Positions 46,794 through 59,189 of a stretch of DNA of 64,000 bases are shown in pieces. Position numbers and translations under genes: made by a program. Every line of letters starts with the position of its first letter. Position 1 is the stretch's first letter. The DNA is from Schistocephalus solidus (lineage: Eukaryota > Platyhelminthes > Cestoda > Diphyllobothriidea > Diphyllobothriidae). The stretch covers positions 1-64,000 of the forward strand of contig WEDG01000352.1 of the NCBI GenBank assembly GCA_017591395.1, read 5' to 3'. The notes beneath the pieces are model-generated. The model made no database searches. It saw only the letters and a program-made list of their open reading frames with translations, and was not told the DNA's origin.

Positions 46794-49700
46794 GAGCTCC
46801 AGGCCGAAAGAACGTCTTAGTCTCAATGAATTTGTTCTGGGTACTGTTTGGTCGTTGAGTTAGAGGAGAAATACACGCATTTGAGGTCATCAGCATAAAT
46901 ATAAGATTGAGAATGTTTAACTATCGATTAAATATCATTTATTTACAGTAAGAACAGCAAAGGACCTAATACGTTACCTTGAAGGACATCACTAACAATC
47001 GGGGTAGCACTTGAGTACGAGGACCCTACTACAACTTTTTGCTTTCGATCATTTAGGTATGATCTAATAATATCAGTAAGGGGACTACGAAATCCTATAG
47101 CTTCTAGTTTAGCTAGAAGTCGTATATGAGGCACTTTATCGAATGCCTTACTAAGATCAAAAAAGATAACTACCACAGAGAGATGATCATTACGAAGAGA
47201 GGTTAGTAGATTATGAAAAGACATGTGGCAGGTTTCACAAGAGCGGTCCGGTAAGAAGCCGTGTTGGGAAAGTTGCTAATTTGATTGCTTATGCAAAGAT
47301 CCGTGATTTGTTTTGCAACTAGTTTTTCGAAAAGTTTAGCAAGAGAGGGCGTTTTTATGAACACCGCGATAGTTATGAATGTCCGAGCGGGAACCAGATT
47401 TAAAACTGGTATTATAATAGAAGTTTTCCAGTAATCGGGGAAAGAAACCATTTTCGAGAAATACTGAGAATAATTTGCTTAGTAAAGGTGGGAATCCCTT
47501 AACTGTTTAATAAGTGAGTTTGGAATGTTATCAGTTCCAACCGAATGGGAATTTTTTAGGTAAGCTATTTCCTTTTGAATACATGAAGGCGAGAAATCAA
47601 TGGTTGTTAGAAGCGAATTTGAAAGCAGAGGAATTGTGGGAGTGGGGCTAGTTTCAGTGGTAAAGTGGTTGGCAAAAAAACGAATTTAATAACTCTGCTT
47701 TGCCCAAATCGTCTGTTACAAATTTTTTGTTACAGTCGAGTAAGGGTGGAGTTACATTCAGACACTTAGCCGATGACCGAACATGGAAGATATGAGCAAC
47801 AGATTTGGATGAATTGCCATCACTTATTGCCCCGAGACTCCCTACGGTTATCTCTCGCGAGCCTAATTTTCGATGCTAATTCAAATATTTGTGCAATCCT
47901 TAAATGAACTGACAAAGAGCTTTTAGATGAATCTTTAAGTTGTTTTCGTACTTTTTTTAAGTCTGTTCTGGAGAAAATGCGGAACAGTAGAAGAAGCTGT
48001 ATTTGAATTAAAAATCGTAAACGGGATTAAAGCCTGGATTTGTTCTGTGAGGCTCTGCAATAGCTCACGAAAAAAGTATGGATCGTTGATTGCGAATATG
48101 CTATGCCAATCTAGAGTGCTTACGAAATTATTTATCATTTCATGGTTTGTGTTAGCAAATTCGAGATTATTGCATTTAACCTCAGGCTTCCTAAGAAGGG
48201 GGACAGGAAAACAACAGTGAATTATTGCGTGATCACTTGTGAAAAGATCATGATTAAAATTCATAAAGAGAGGGGGGACATCATTTGTAAAAATTAAATC
48301 TAAAATGTTGTCATTTCTAGTAACTGATCTGACCAGTTGGGACATGTTTGAAAAGTTAATAGTATCGACCAATTTCTCATGTTTAGGTGGAGAGGAATTT
48401 GCCTGCCAGTCAATGTCTGGCAGACTGAAATCGCCTACGATTATTTTGACATCAAATTGAGTGTCTGCAACTTTTTCAAATAGTTCATAGAGCTCGCTTT
48501 CATTGCCAGAATAACACGGAGGATTATAGACACAGCCAATTAATGCTTCTTTATTGTGAGGGAGGATGATTTAAGCAAAGCATACATTTCCAGAAAAAGA
48601 CGAAATGCTCAGCTGAAAAGGGAAATGTACAAAGGATGACTTAATATAAAGGAGGCAACCACCGCCACGTTTTTCAGCGCGGTCTTGTCGTTACAAATTG
48701 AAATTATCCATAGCAAGCGTTGAATCAGAAATAAGAGAGTAAGCCCAGGATTCAGTGATGCACAGCACATCTGGATCAAGCTCAAAGGCTACTGTTCTAA
48801 GCTCAGCCATCTTATTTACAACTGATCTCGCATTGAGTGAAACTAAGATGAGCGTATTCTGAGCTGCAGGTTATGCTTATCTGTATTTTAAAAAAAGGAT
48901 AATTTGGTGGCGGAGAAGAAAACTGGAAAGAAGAAACGAAAGATGGGAAACATAATTGCATGGGTCTACAATTTGTCGAAATGTTACTATTATGAGAACT
49001 GAGATTATTGTACAGTGGCATATTTGGATGAAAACCTTGGAAAGGAAGGCTATATTCTGGCGTTTGAAAGATAGGGGTGGCATAGAAATGAGATTTTTTA
49101 GGGAAGTTAGCATAAATTGGAGGAAAAGGTGCATTTGAAAAAGGAATAAATAATTTTGAAAAACTGGTAACATAATTAGAAGTGGTAATTATTTGGGGAT
49201 TTCGGCCACCTTTTGGGTTTGGAAAGATGCTAACGTTAGCGTTCGCAGCTGTTGTAGATGCTGATGGGTTAGCAGGTTTCCCATCGGTAATGACATTACT
49301 AATTTTAATGCCTGGATTAGCCAATGATTCAGATTTACTAGGAGTTTGCTTAGGTTTAGTAGATTTGGCAGCTAAAGCAGGCATGGTTTGCTTGGGATGA
49401 GAAAGAAGAGGCCTTGACACAATTTCACTCAAACCAGGAACAAGGTTAACGGGTGAAGATTCAGCTGGAATCGAAATTCCTGTCGATCCGGAGGGCCGTG
49501 GGCTTGCATTAGCTACAGGATAAACCTCTGAGCTAACTTTTTATATTGAAGGTGTAGATGAAGGTTTCTTTTTTGCTAATGAGGGTGAAACCCGACGTTC
49601 CATTGGGGTTTTATCCTTACAGATAAACAATTTGTTTGTTTTTCAAATATTGAGTTGAGTGCTCATGCTTAGAGAAAATAAGGTTAACTTCAATCGCTGA

Positions 49701-49960
49701 AAAACGTTTGACCAGAACTGGCGGGTTTTTGCTACGGGAAGACAACCTTTTAGCTTCAGCGACTTTGAAGTTAAAGCCGCATGAGTAAAGGAAATGAAAT
49801 GCAACGTTGAGGGAGATTTTACTCTTGGGGACGTTTTTTTAAAGAAAATTAAAACTTCTCTTATGTCGGTCAATTGACTCGGTACTGACCATGTTTATAA
49901 AAGGCTCTAGTTTCACGCATTGTTGAGAAGTGAGTGAAGACAACTTTCCCTCAAAAATGG
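46589..49960 (-). mobile_element. CR1-like LINE, family B (copy B2'), ORF1, endonuclease and RT
   Basis: On the minus strand: ORF1 occupies 49873-48812 in two frames. It starts with MTDIREVLIFFKKTSPRVKS and then becomes strongly Pro/Ser/Asn-rich, with FQFSSPPPNYPF near the end. The endonuclease follows from about 48850 (ARSVVNKMAELRTVAFEL, VLCITESW), then a GDFSLPDIDW block near 48420 and TSDHAIIHC at about 48230. RT appears at 47460-46590 with FDLSKAFDKVPHIRLLAKL, LQGNVLGPLLFLL, YIYADDLKCVY (about 46880) and SYTNKLYLSPHTDRI. It stops at 46589 against C3. The remaining RT C-terminus and 3' UTR are found beyond C3 at 41497-40110. Confidence 0.87.
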
Positions 49961-50599
49961 TACCAAGGATCGTGAAGAGAGAACCATATTAAGACATAAA
50001 GGTATTAAAGTTTTCCAGGGCGTCAAGGTCTAATTTCCTCATGCTTAAGGTGGGTTGCTCTAGTGGAAGTTTTAAGCGAAGAGGATGTTTGCGTCTAAGC
50101 ACTGACTGGGGTTTCATATTGATTTTAAAATATAAGTCGATAATACGAGAGAAAAATTGTCATTAGTGACGTTTGCGGAATAGAAGATTTAATATTTTAT
50201 GCAAGTCACTGCAAGCGACTATCTGCTAGGAAATGAGTTGAAACTGAAAATAGAATTAGCAAAGAGGCTATACAGGATTAAAAATTATATCAACTGGTAT
50301 ACCAGTTACTGCAAATTATTCTTCGCTGGAAATAAGGTAAACTTACAAAATTTAAACTTTATTTCTAGAATTAACCTTTATATTCCGTCCTTTTTACGTA
50401 AATCTGCGAGAACTTTAATGAGGCTATGTAGGGTGAAAAAGTTAAAAGACTTTATATTTTACCCTTTTGCAATTGCAATAACTGCAAGTGTGTGCAGCTG
50501 ATAATTAGGTAGAATTACAATAAATTGTCAATAATTAAGCTAATATTTTCAACAGGAAACGAAGAAATAGGTTGAAAATTTGAGAATGCACTTATCTTC
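49961..50599. other. Probable LINE 5' flank, no clear content
   Basis: It lies upstream of B2' ORF1 and may be its 5' UTR. A 100-codon Lys/Ile/Leu-rich frame (50199-50501, +) has no recognisable domain. Confidence 0.35.
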
Positions 50600-51500
50600 A
50601 AATTTGAACCAACTGCCTTCGGCCTTGACTTATTTTGCGGGTTGATTTTCAGCTGTCACTTTGGATCTTTCAAACATCGCAAGTTCTTCTGATACTGCAT
50701 TCGCTCAAATAGCTCCCAGGATGCCTAACTTTGGGTTTGTGGCATCCAGGTCTGTTGATAATTATCAGGCCTCTTTTATGTCATTACTTCGCTGGCTACC
50801 ATGATCTGTTCCATTGAAGCTCGATGGACCCCTATAGAGAGTGCTGTTGTCGCTCTTTCGTGGCATTGGAGATACCTAACGATTACGGTTTGTCAATTTT
50901 TCAGGGGTTGTCGATAAATGATTCACTTTTGTACAGACGGATTCTGTTGGCACCAGATTTTCTGAACCTGGGGAAATGCAACACATAGTTTCCTCCTCCC
51001 CTATTTTCTTGCTGGCCATCTTTATTTCAACTAACTCAGAAATTCGTTCTAATGACTTCGTTTTATTTCTCTTTTTGTTTCGCTTAATGCCGTGTCTATC
51101 AACCTTTTCCGTTTCATTAAGATGATTATAGTCCGGCTTGCTGATGTTTTTCAGCTGTTTTGCATCGTGCTCCTGTTATTTAATTTTGCTATGTTTGAGG
51201 AGTAATGCTATTATTTCAAACAAAAGATTGAGCTCTCCTTCTTATCTCAAAACTCTGGTTGTGAGTTATCCGCATTCATCACAGTGCGCCTACTCTTAAA
51301 TTTTTAGCTTACAGTTGGTCGAGTTCAGTAGCGCACTGCTTTCTTCAATATTGCTGCTTGGTGGTTCATCTCTGTCTGCTGAGAGTAACTTCAGTATTTC
51401 TGATATGTCATCGTCCCATGAAATCGAAAAAAAAAGTTTACAGAGTTGGGAGAGATCATTATTTTTGGATTGTGTACTATTTTTCGTCTGCCGGCTACTC
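50600..51500 (-). mobile_element. Family C-like LINE ORF1 remnant (C5), minus strand
   Basis: The minus strand reads a Cys-pair start (CDECG, about 51280) with a leucine/acidic stretch after it, then a Lys/Asn-rich middle (KRNKKRNKTKSLERISELVE, about 51090-51030) and Ser/Thr-rich sequence. This is the same order as ORF1 of C3, with stops. No endonuclease or RT follows. Assignment is by layout and composition, with little residue identity. Confidence 0.45.
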
Positions 51501-51572
51501 GGGCGTTGCCGAGCGGTCAAGAGCGTTGGTCACTAATCGAGAGGGTTTGTTTCGAATCCCGGCCACAGTGGT
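51498..51572 (+). repeat. tRNA-like sequence, antisense relative to C5
   Basis: TTGCCGAGCGGTCAAGAGCG is a class II (Leu/Ser type) A box and D arm. GTTTCGAATCCCGGCC, 43 bases further on, is a B box. The variable arm of a class II tRNA is missing and the acceptor stem does not pair, so it is a pseudo-tRNA or SINE head. Relative to the adjacent ORF1 remnant it is antisense and upstream, the same placement as in C3. Confidence 0.6.
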
Positions 51573-51734
51573 GAATTATTTTCTCGGGTGGTTAGGTCGT
51601 GAACATTTGCATTGCCCATGTCAGCAAGATCTCTACGAGAATACATTAATTTTTAATGAGCAGCTTAAATTATCAAGCAGCTTGCTTACTGAGCAAAATA
51701 AGAAGCACCTTTCCAAACCGAATATAGTATAGAA

Positions 51735-52830
51735 TGATAAATAAAATAAATAAATAAATTGTATATTTAAGGCCCAGAGGGGCCCATCATCACAAAGTTA
51801 GTATCGCGTTATAAATAAAAACAAGTGGATAATTTCTGCACTATGTGAGCAGCCATATGAACAGCAGAAATGAGTAGTATGATAGGCATATCCGATTCAG
51901 AATGATTTGCCATTTTGAAACTATAGTCAACAATCTTTGGCATATACGGTGAACAAGAAAAGAAGCAGTAAAAATCTCCTAAGGTTAAATCGGGGGCGGG
52001 TTCGGCGAGCCGCCAATTAAAAAAAAACTACGCAAAAAACTGCTTCACTAAAAAATTAATAGCTAGATGCAATGGGATAGTATTGTGATGTTGCTGACAA
52101 CGTATGAGGGTTCGGAACGCTCCTTGTCAGGTGAGAGATAATATAGCAGTCAGAGATACTGTTAAAAACCACCAGATGAGGTGAGGGAGGAAAAAATCCT
52201 CGTGGAAAACAGGGTCGAAACGAAGAGGGGAAAGAAGAGGTCACAATATCATCATCGAGATGCGACCTTGCTGACTGCATAGTCCACCAACAAAGAGTTG
52301 AATCCATCAGAACCCACCTCGATCATCAACTGAACCTGGAGACGATCGTCAGTGATGCAAAATTGGAGGAAGGTATCAAGGTTGTCAAGATTTGTCAATG
52401 CTTGTTTAAAAGTAGGGGACGAAAAAGTGAATGCAAAGATTGACTCTTCAGAGAATGATGGAAATATTTTTAGAGACCAATATAATATCAAGGGAGCTGC
52501 CTCAAATACCAGGAGGACGCTTTTCAAAATCCAAAAGTTGCCAGTTTGGGAAGGAAACAGGCAATAAGGACTTAATGCCTTCCGACGTTTATTGTTTGCG
52601 TAATTTGGTTTTGAAAATAGATAATGTAGACGACAAACTAATTTCCAGTGGAAGATTATTCCATATGAAAGCATATTTGGAGGTAAAAAACGGAGAAGTG
52701 TTAGTTGTGGAGCTAAGGGGTGGTGCGATGATCATGGAGGAATTACGAGTGGCATAGGGTCGATCTACCGGAGTGAGAGCGATAAAAGGTGGGAGATTTG
52801 GGCTAGAGTTAATATGAATCAATGAACCAC
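51735..52830 (-). mobile_element. CR1-like LINE, family A (copy A2), 3' end only
   Basis: The minus strand matches A1 34990-36178: RT C-terminus (PNLPPFIALTPVDRPYATRN and IWNNLPLEISL at 52800-52640), then the 3' UTR with the GGCCC/GGGCC hairpin at 51771-51784 and a tail of TTTA repeats (51735-51758). It is 5'-truncated at about 52830. Confidence 0.85.
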
Positions 52831-52839
52831 TCAGCATTT

Positions 52840-53660
52840 GAAGTGAGTTTGACAATAGTTCTCCGTTCCTCTCTGATGCTCGACCTCTTTGTTGATGAGA
52901 GACTGTTTTCTGAAGCCCGTAAGAGGCAGGTTTCACAGGTATCCGAAGGAATCTAAGTTAGCTAATTTTTTAAGATTCTGATAGCGATTGTTGTGCGCCT
53001 GACGATCACAATGTGGCTCGACACTTATAGGCTGATCCTTGTAAACACGGAAAATACCTGATGCAATTTCAACGTATTTCGTCGAGACCTGACTTTGGGC
53101 ACAGTTTATTGACCGATAAACAACAACGCTTAGAGACGAATAAATTTTCAACCGAATTCAAACGATGTGGCGCTTATTTAATGGATCTATGTTACCTTTG
53201 TTTAGGTAAGATTTGGATTAAGATTTTGAATCACGTCATTCTGAAGGCATTCATGGGGTGATTTAAATAAAAAAATTGATGACTTCGTTTATATGGAGAA
53301 GCTGTCGGTCTATGTAATGTAGCCTTATTTACTGATATTCAAAGGGGGTAACTGTAGAATTAGAAGCGATAACTGGGGATGCTGCAATGGTGCATGCAGG
53401 TGAAGGTTATAGTTGGCTTCAGTGAGTGGTAGAGGTATGGGGCAGCAGTGAGTTCGATTTCACAGGGGTAGCATAAGCTAATCCCCTATGCTTTATTGTC
53501 TTGCGAGCAGATTGAGGAGCTTTGGAACTCAACCACTCAACAGTTTTACATAAAATTGTACACTTATCTTTGAATGTAAAAGAAACTGACTTTGGCCTTG
53601 ACCATACTGGGTCTTCGGAACGTTTCTGCGGACGCAACTGTAGTTTTTCCTCGAGGCAGG
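52840..53660. other. Stretch between LINE fragments, not recognised
   Basis: No motif could be read. The minus-strand frame 53676-53419 adjoins a family C RT scrap but has no RT pattern of its own. Confidence 0.35.
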
Positions 53661-53665
53661 GACCG

Positions 53666-53905
53666 CTAAGGACCATAGCCCCTTCGAAAAACAGCTACCA
53701 AACTCATAACCAGAGAGGACCCGTGTTGACAGCTTGATAACAAATTATGAGTCTCTAGGAATTTCACCAATTCGCTCTTGATGATCCTTTCCATAATCTT
53801 GTCAAGGATGCATGTCAAGCTTATGGGCCTGTAGTTTATCACTGACGCCCGGCTACCGCTATTTTCCAAGGGAGTTATATGTGCCAGCTTCCAATCAAAA
53901 GTAAG
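53666..53905 (-). mobile_element. Family C-like LINE scrap (C2), RT fingers
   Basis: The minus strand reads DWKLAHITPLENSGSRAS, then NYRPISLTCILDKIMERI and ETHNLLSSCQHGS. These align with EWKIANITPIYKRG and FRPVSLPSICFKMMEKI of C1. It is only about 80 codons long, with no catalytic residues. Confidence 0.8.
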
Positions 53906-54135
53906 TGTTTTGGAGTCAAATGACTTTTGAGTACTTAAAACAAGCCTTTTTAAATCATTCGGTTTCTACTTTTCTTCCACAATGTTTCGTCTATAGCTGT
54001 GAACACGCATTTGAAGTTATGTTATGCTTTAAATCAAACATTTTCAAAATGTACACCATTTTTTATATTGACTGTACACACGCAATGTTAGTTTTACATT
54101 AATAGGTGTCCCTTCAAAATATACAATATACAATA

Positions 54136-54806
54136 TAAATTACGGATTTTTGCATAAGTACTCAAATGCTTAACTCCTCCCAAAATGGCTTTTTACCGGA
54201 CCGCTTCTTTGAAACCTGCCATATGTCGTTTTCTAAATCTACTAACCTCTCTTCGTAATAATCATCGATCTGTAGTAGTTATCTATTTTGATCATAGAAA
54301 TGCATTGGCTAAAGTGCCTTATAGACGACTTCCAGCTAAACTAGTGGCAATAGAATTTCGAAGTCCCCTTACTGAATTTATTTGATCATCCCTTAATGAT
54401 CGAAAACAAAAAGTTTTAGTGGGGTCCCCATACTCAAGTACTCCCCCAATTGTGAGTGGTGTCCTTCAAGGTACCATGTTAATTCCTGTTTTGTTCTTAC
54501 TTGACATACATTATATTTCATCGATAGTCAAACATTCTTCATCTTATATTTATGCTGATGACTTCAAATGCGTGTATTCCTTCTTCAAGTCTACGGCCGA
54601 ACAATGCCTAGAACAAATTCATTCGGACGTAGACGCTCATTTGGCGTGCAGCTCCACATGGCTAATGGAGTTTTCTCATTCTAAGTGTCGCTTCATGGGT
54701 TTCGGGTCTGTAAGGCTGCCACAACCTGCTATTTTTAAGGTTGCCCTATGACAGAATGTTCCTCAATCAAGGACTTGGGCTTAAACTACACAAATAGATT
54801 AGATCT
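54136..54806 (+). mobile_element. CR1-like LINE, family B (copy B4), left half
   Basis: A 5'-truncated copy starting in RT: LLTSLRNNHRSVVVIYFD, SGVLQGTMLIPVLFLLDIHY, and YIYADDFKCVYSF with the catalytic YADD intact, then CRFMGFGSVRLPQ. The Asp-Leu-Ser-Lys motif is changed to DHRNALAKV. It breaks at about 54806, where copy A3 is inserted, and resumes at about 57222. Confidence 0.86.
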
Positions 54807-57222
54807 AAATAAATAATAAATAAATTTTATATTTAAGGCCCAGGGGCCCCATCATTACAAACTTAGTATCACGGTATAAATAAATACAAGTGGATAATTG
54901 CTGCACTACGTGAGCACACATAGGAACAGCAGAAATGAGTAGTATAGTAGGCATATCCGATTCAAAACGGTTTGCCATTTTTAAAACATTAGTCAACAAT
55001 CTTTCGCATATACGGTGAATTAGAAATGAAACAGTAAAAAACTCCTACGGTTAAATCGGAGGCGGATTTTGGCGAGCCGCCAATTTAAAAAAAAACAAGG
55101 AGAAAAAAGTGTTTCCTTGAAAAATTAATAGCTAGATGCAATGGGATAGTATTGTGATGTTGCTGACAACGTATGAGGGTTCGGAACGCTCCTTGTCGGG
55201 TGAGAGATAATATTGCAGTTATAGCTACTGTTTATAACCACCAGTGGATGTGAGAGAGAAGGAACTCATCGTCGACAATGGGGTCGAAACGAAGAGGGGA
55301 CAGTAGAGGTCACGAGATCGTCATCGAGATGCGACCTTGCTTGCGTAATTTGGTTTTGAAAATAGCTAATGTAGACGACAACCTAATTTTCAATGGAAGA
55401 TTATTCCATATGAAAGCATATTTGGAGGTAAAAAACTGAGAACGGTTAGTTGTGGAGCTAAGGGATGGTGAAATGATCATGGAGGAATTACGAGTGGCAT
55501 AAGGTCGATCTACCGGAGTGAGAGCGTTAATTCGTGGAAGTTTTGGGCTAGAGTTAACGGGAAATAGTAAGCAGAGACCGGCTTCGAGTCTTCTAACCCA
55601 CAGACATTTAATGTTTGCTATCTGGCATCTATCCGTATAAGAGATACTGGATCCAGGAAGAGAAAATTGTCTTCGAGTAAAAACCCTCTGAACTTTTTAA
55701 ATCTTACTGCGGTCAGAGGCGTTCATAAGTCCAAAGATGGGACAGCAGTATTCTAGGATAGGAAGAAAAAACATGCGGTATAGGTTTAACTTTATTTCCG
55801 GAAGGAAGAAATTATGTGATATAAAACCACATATCTGTGCAGCCTTTGCAGAAATTCGATCTGCATGAGGCGATAATGCTAGCTTGTTCGTGTAAATTAG
55901 ACCTAAGTCTTTTATGGTTGATCGTTCTAAAAGTGTACTATTTTGAAATACGAGGGGTCCAGGAAGCTTAGCGCGGCCAAAACACATAAAACTACTCTTG
56001 GATGAAGAAAACTCCATCTGCCAAGTACAGCTCCAACGTGAGAGCATAAGTAGATCCGTGTTGATTTTATCAACGCAACTATTGGCGATGTCTTTTGAAA
56101 ATGAATAAATGCACTTGAGATCGTCAGCGTAAACGAAATTTTGTGAATTTTGAGTAAAGTTGAAATTTCGTTTATGTACAGAATGAAGAGAATGGGTACC
56201 TAGAACCGTGCCTTGGAAAACGCCGCTCGTGATCGGCTGAGGCATCGAATAGCTATTACCTACTAAGACCTTCTGGCTGCGCTTAGACAAGTAGGAACCA
56301 ATGAAGTCAAGTAGAGGAGGCCGGATGCCGAGTGCTTCCAGTTTCACCAGAAGACGTCTGTGCATACCTTGGCAAAGGATTTTCTCTGGTCAAAGTAGAT
56401 CCCAACCACTGACTGCTGCTCACTAGGAAGGGAAGTGACGAGGTTTAGAAAAAGCTAAGTGACCACTTCGCATGATCTACCAGGTTGAAAACCATATTGC
56501 GAGTCGCTTAAGAGCTTATTTCCTAGGCAAATGTCAAGAAATGGATTAATAATAATTTTTTCAAGAAGTTTTACTAAAGCCGGGGTTTGTGAACGCCTCG
56601 ATAATTATTTACGTCCGAACGAGATCCCGACTTGAAGACAGGAATAATAATAGGTGTCATTCAATGAGGATGCCTGAAACGTCGGAACAGGTTCAGGTTC
56701 CATTTTAAGATGATTTTCAAAGAGCGCACTCAACAGTTCTACCTTGTCACAGTCTTCGAGAGTGAGGTTCTTGTCTTCGTTTAGTAATGGAGGAATTTCG
56801 AAACCTCGTTTATAGGAGGATCGATGGCGGAACAGTTAAGCAACAGATTTTGCAGAGTTTTGCTCACTGAGTGCACAAGATTCCCTCTGTCTGTCACGTG
56901 CAAGTTTAATCTTAATTCAAAAATCCTTGCAATCCTTAGATGTACAAATAACGAACTAGTAGATTGATCTTTTAACTGCTTCCTCAATTTCTTTATTCGT
57001 GGCAAAAGATAGTGAGGAACGGTGGATTCCAAAACGTAGGGCTTGACAATTTTGGTCAGCACGAATGCCAAAATGTTATTTGAAACGACTGACATAAAGT
57101 CACAAAGACTTGCTGCGTCGTTTATGGAGAAGAGATGCTGCCAGTCCAATTAGTCCAAAAAATTATTAACTAAGCTCATATCTGCGAGATCAAAAGCATG
57201 ATAGGTACGAAGTGCGCTAGCC
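54806..57222 (-). mobile_element. CR1-like LINE, family A (copy A3), nested in B4
   Basis: On the minus strand: linker from about 57215 (TYHAF, then LDWQHLFSINDAASLCDFMS), then the RT frame 56365-55697 with GSYLSKRSQKVLVGNSYS, SGVFQGTVLG, NFVYADDLKCIYSF (catalytic pair intact) and SFMCFGRAKLPGPLVFQN. The 3' UTR runs down to 54806, with the GC hairpin at 54837-54850 and a tail of TTTA repeats. It is 5'-truncated in the endonuclease-RT linker. Both ends lie within family B sequence. Confidence 0.88.
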
Positions 57223-58396
57223 TTTCGCCTCATGTCGATAGAATCATGGCCAAAGCTGCTCAGATTTGCAGCTTTATTTCTTTTATTTTCTACCTTCCTG
57301 AAAGTAAATTAAGACTGTGTCATATTTTTGTGCTTCCGATTCTTGAATTTTGCTGTCACATCTTCGGTTTAATGAATGAATCTAGTTGGTCAAAAATTGA
57401 AAATGTCCAAAGGCATTTCACAAAAAAACTCCTGTATCCGACTCTTTGAAATACTTCCTACTCAACTAGATGCCAACTGACGAAGGTAAAATTTATTTGG
57501 ATCAGGAGACTGGAAGCAGGCTTTTGTCTCATTTTTCGACAAAATAATAGCTCAAATCTCCCCAAGCTTTCTGTCATTTCCCCCGTTAGTCTTCCTTATA
57601 ACCAAAGAAATACTGCACTACTTATACCTCCCCCTGTATCCTCCACGTGCAAACATTCTCTGTTCTTTGCTTCTTTGTATATCTTTCTTCAGATTAACTT
57701 GCCAATTGAAATAAGATCATTAACAAGTGCATTTGCATTCAAGCGAGAATTGCACATTTATCTTAACACTGATTCTATTAACCTTTTAGTTTCTCATATT
57801 TAACGAGCAGTTTTCTCCATGACTCGGAGAAAGGAACATCGGGAATTAAAAGAACCATGATGTCTCTTTATATCACCGGTCATTCAATCAATGGAAGTCA
57901 TTTGAACGTACACAGTCAATCATGTAACAATTTCGTTGGCTACTTACCACCATCAGATTTCAATTCTGGAACCTAATATGCTGAGGCCTCAATTCACTGA
58001 CGCCTTTTAGCGATATTTTGTTTCAGGCGATTTAGTTATCAAGAACGAACCATATCGATGGTTCATTATCTCATTCTGAAATGTTACTGTAATATTAACC
58101 TACTCTACCACCTTACTTTAGTTTCCTAAGCAGTTTTTTCTCCTACCTATTTTCGAAAATGGAGGCCTTTTGAATTCTACCTCCATTTTCAAGTCAGGAG
58201 TTTTTTCACAGCTTATTTTCTAGTTCAAAATTAATTTCAAAACGTCACTAACTATTGACCTAAGTGGAAAATTTCTGCCTAAAGTAGTACATATTTGTAC
58301 ATTTTATCTGCACACATTGTCCTAATTTTATTTCGGTACATCTGTTTGTTTCGGCCGTGCCTTCCCGTTGCCTAACTAAATATAAATTCTAAATTA
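57222..58396 (+). mobile_element. CR1-like LINE, family B (copy B4), right half
   Basis: This resumes exactly where 54806 stops in the family B protein: SLSPHVDRIMAKAAQIC, then KLRLCHIFVLPILEFCCHIF. The complete family B 3' UTR follows, ending TATAAATTCTAAATTA at 58381-58396. It matches the minus-strand copies at 33.4-34.4 and 40.1-41.1 kb. Confidence 0.88.
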
Positions 58397-58419
58397 ATGT
58401 GTCAGGCGACCAAACAACT

Positions 58420-59185
58420 TTCATAGCTATCGATATGGAACCATTTGGACAAATATTGTGGACGTTTTTTCATTCACGCGTAAAAATGGAGTTCATGCGT
58501 GGTGACCGGGGCTGAAAAAAGATTACAACCTCTGGAAAGGGTTCAAAGGAGGGCAAGGAATGTCGCGAAGGGTCTTAAGTCTTAATCATACAAAGACAGA
58601 ATTGACGCTCTCAAAATTTCCTCATAAGTACAGGCAGATGTCAGGCGAGCTCATACAGCCATACCGGCTCGTAAGGAAGCAGGACTGTGCTCTACGCTTC
58701 GAAGACATTTCAATGGCCACAACAAATAACCTGCGTGGGAATCCTCTCAAACTTCAAGGAACCTTATCCCACATGGATGTTCATCGCCACTCGGTTTCGC
58801 ATCGAGTTCAATGCCTGGAACGGATTCCCAGAGGACGACATACGGGCGGACACGACAGACACATTCAAACATAAATTGGATTTATATTTGTTGAAATACG
58901 GTTCATTCTTGAAGGAATGCACTGCTAACTCATACCAAAGCTTTGGACATTCATACAGAAAACGGTGGTATCTATTATTTGTCCTAGGTAATCTTTGATC
59001 GTTTAGGATGACTGACCGTAGGTCCCGCTGTTACAAAACTATTTTCTTTCAATGTGAATATGTTACTTAATACTTTATAGTAATATGTATATTTAAACTG
59101 GAATATTGCACGTGCCGTTTTAAATAGGGTCTTCAACGTCAATGCCTATTATCTTGAAATATGCTGAATAATAAACGACTTCCAA
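58420..59185 (+). mobile_element. CR1-like LINE, family C (copy C4), RT C-terminus and 3' end
   Basis: Starting near 58480 the frames read NGVHAW and GLKKDYNL (compare YAVQAWRPWFKKDYLQL in C3). YRQMSGELIQPYRLVRKQDC, NNLRGNPLKLQGTLSHMDV and DTFKHKLDLYLLKYGSFLKE follow, with one frameshift near 58790. The 3' UTR ends near an AATAAA-like AATAATAAA at 59166-59174. Confidence 0.8.
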
Positions 59186-59189
59186 CATT

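Noticed and set aside
51498..51572. Functional tRNA-Leu or tRNA-Ser gene
   Set aside because: The A box looks like class II, but the variable arm is missing and the acceptor stem does not pair.
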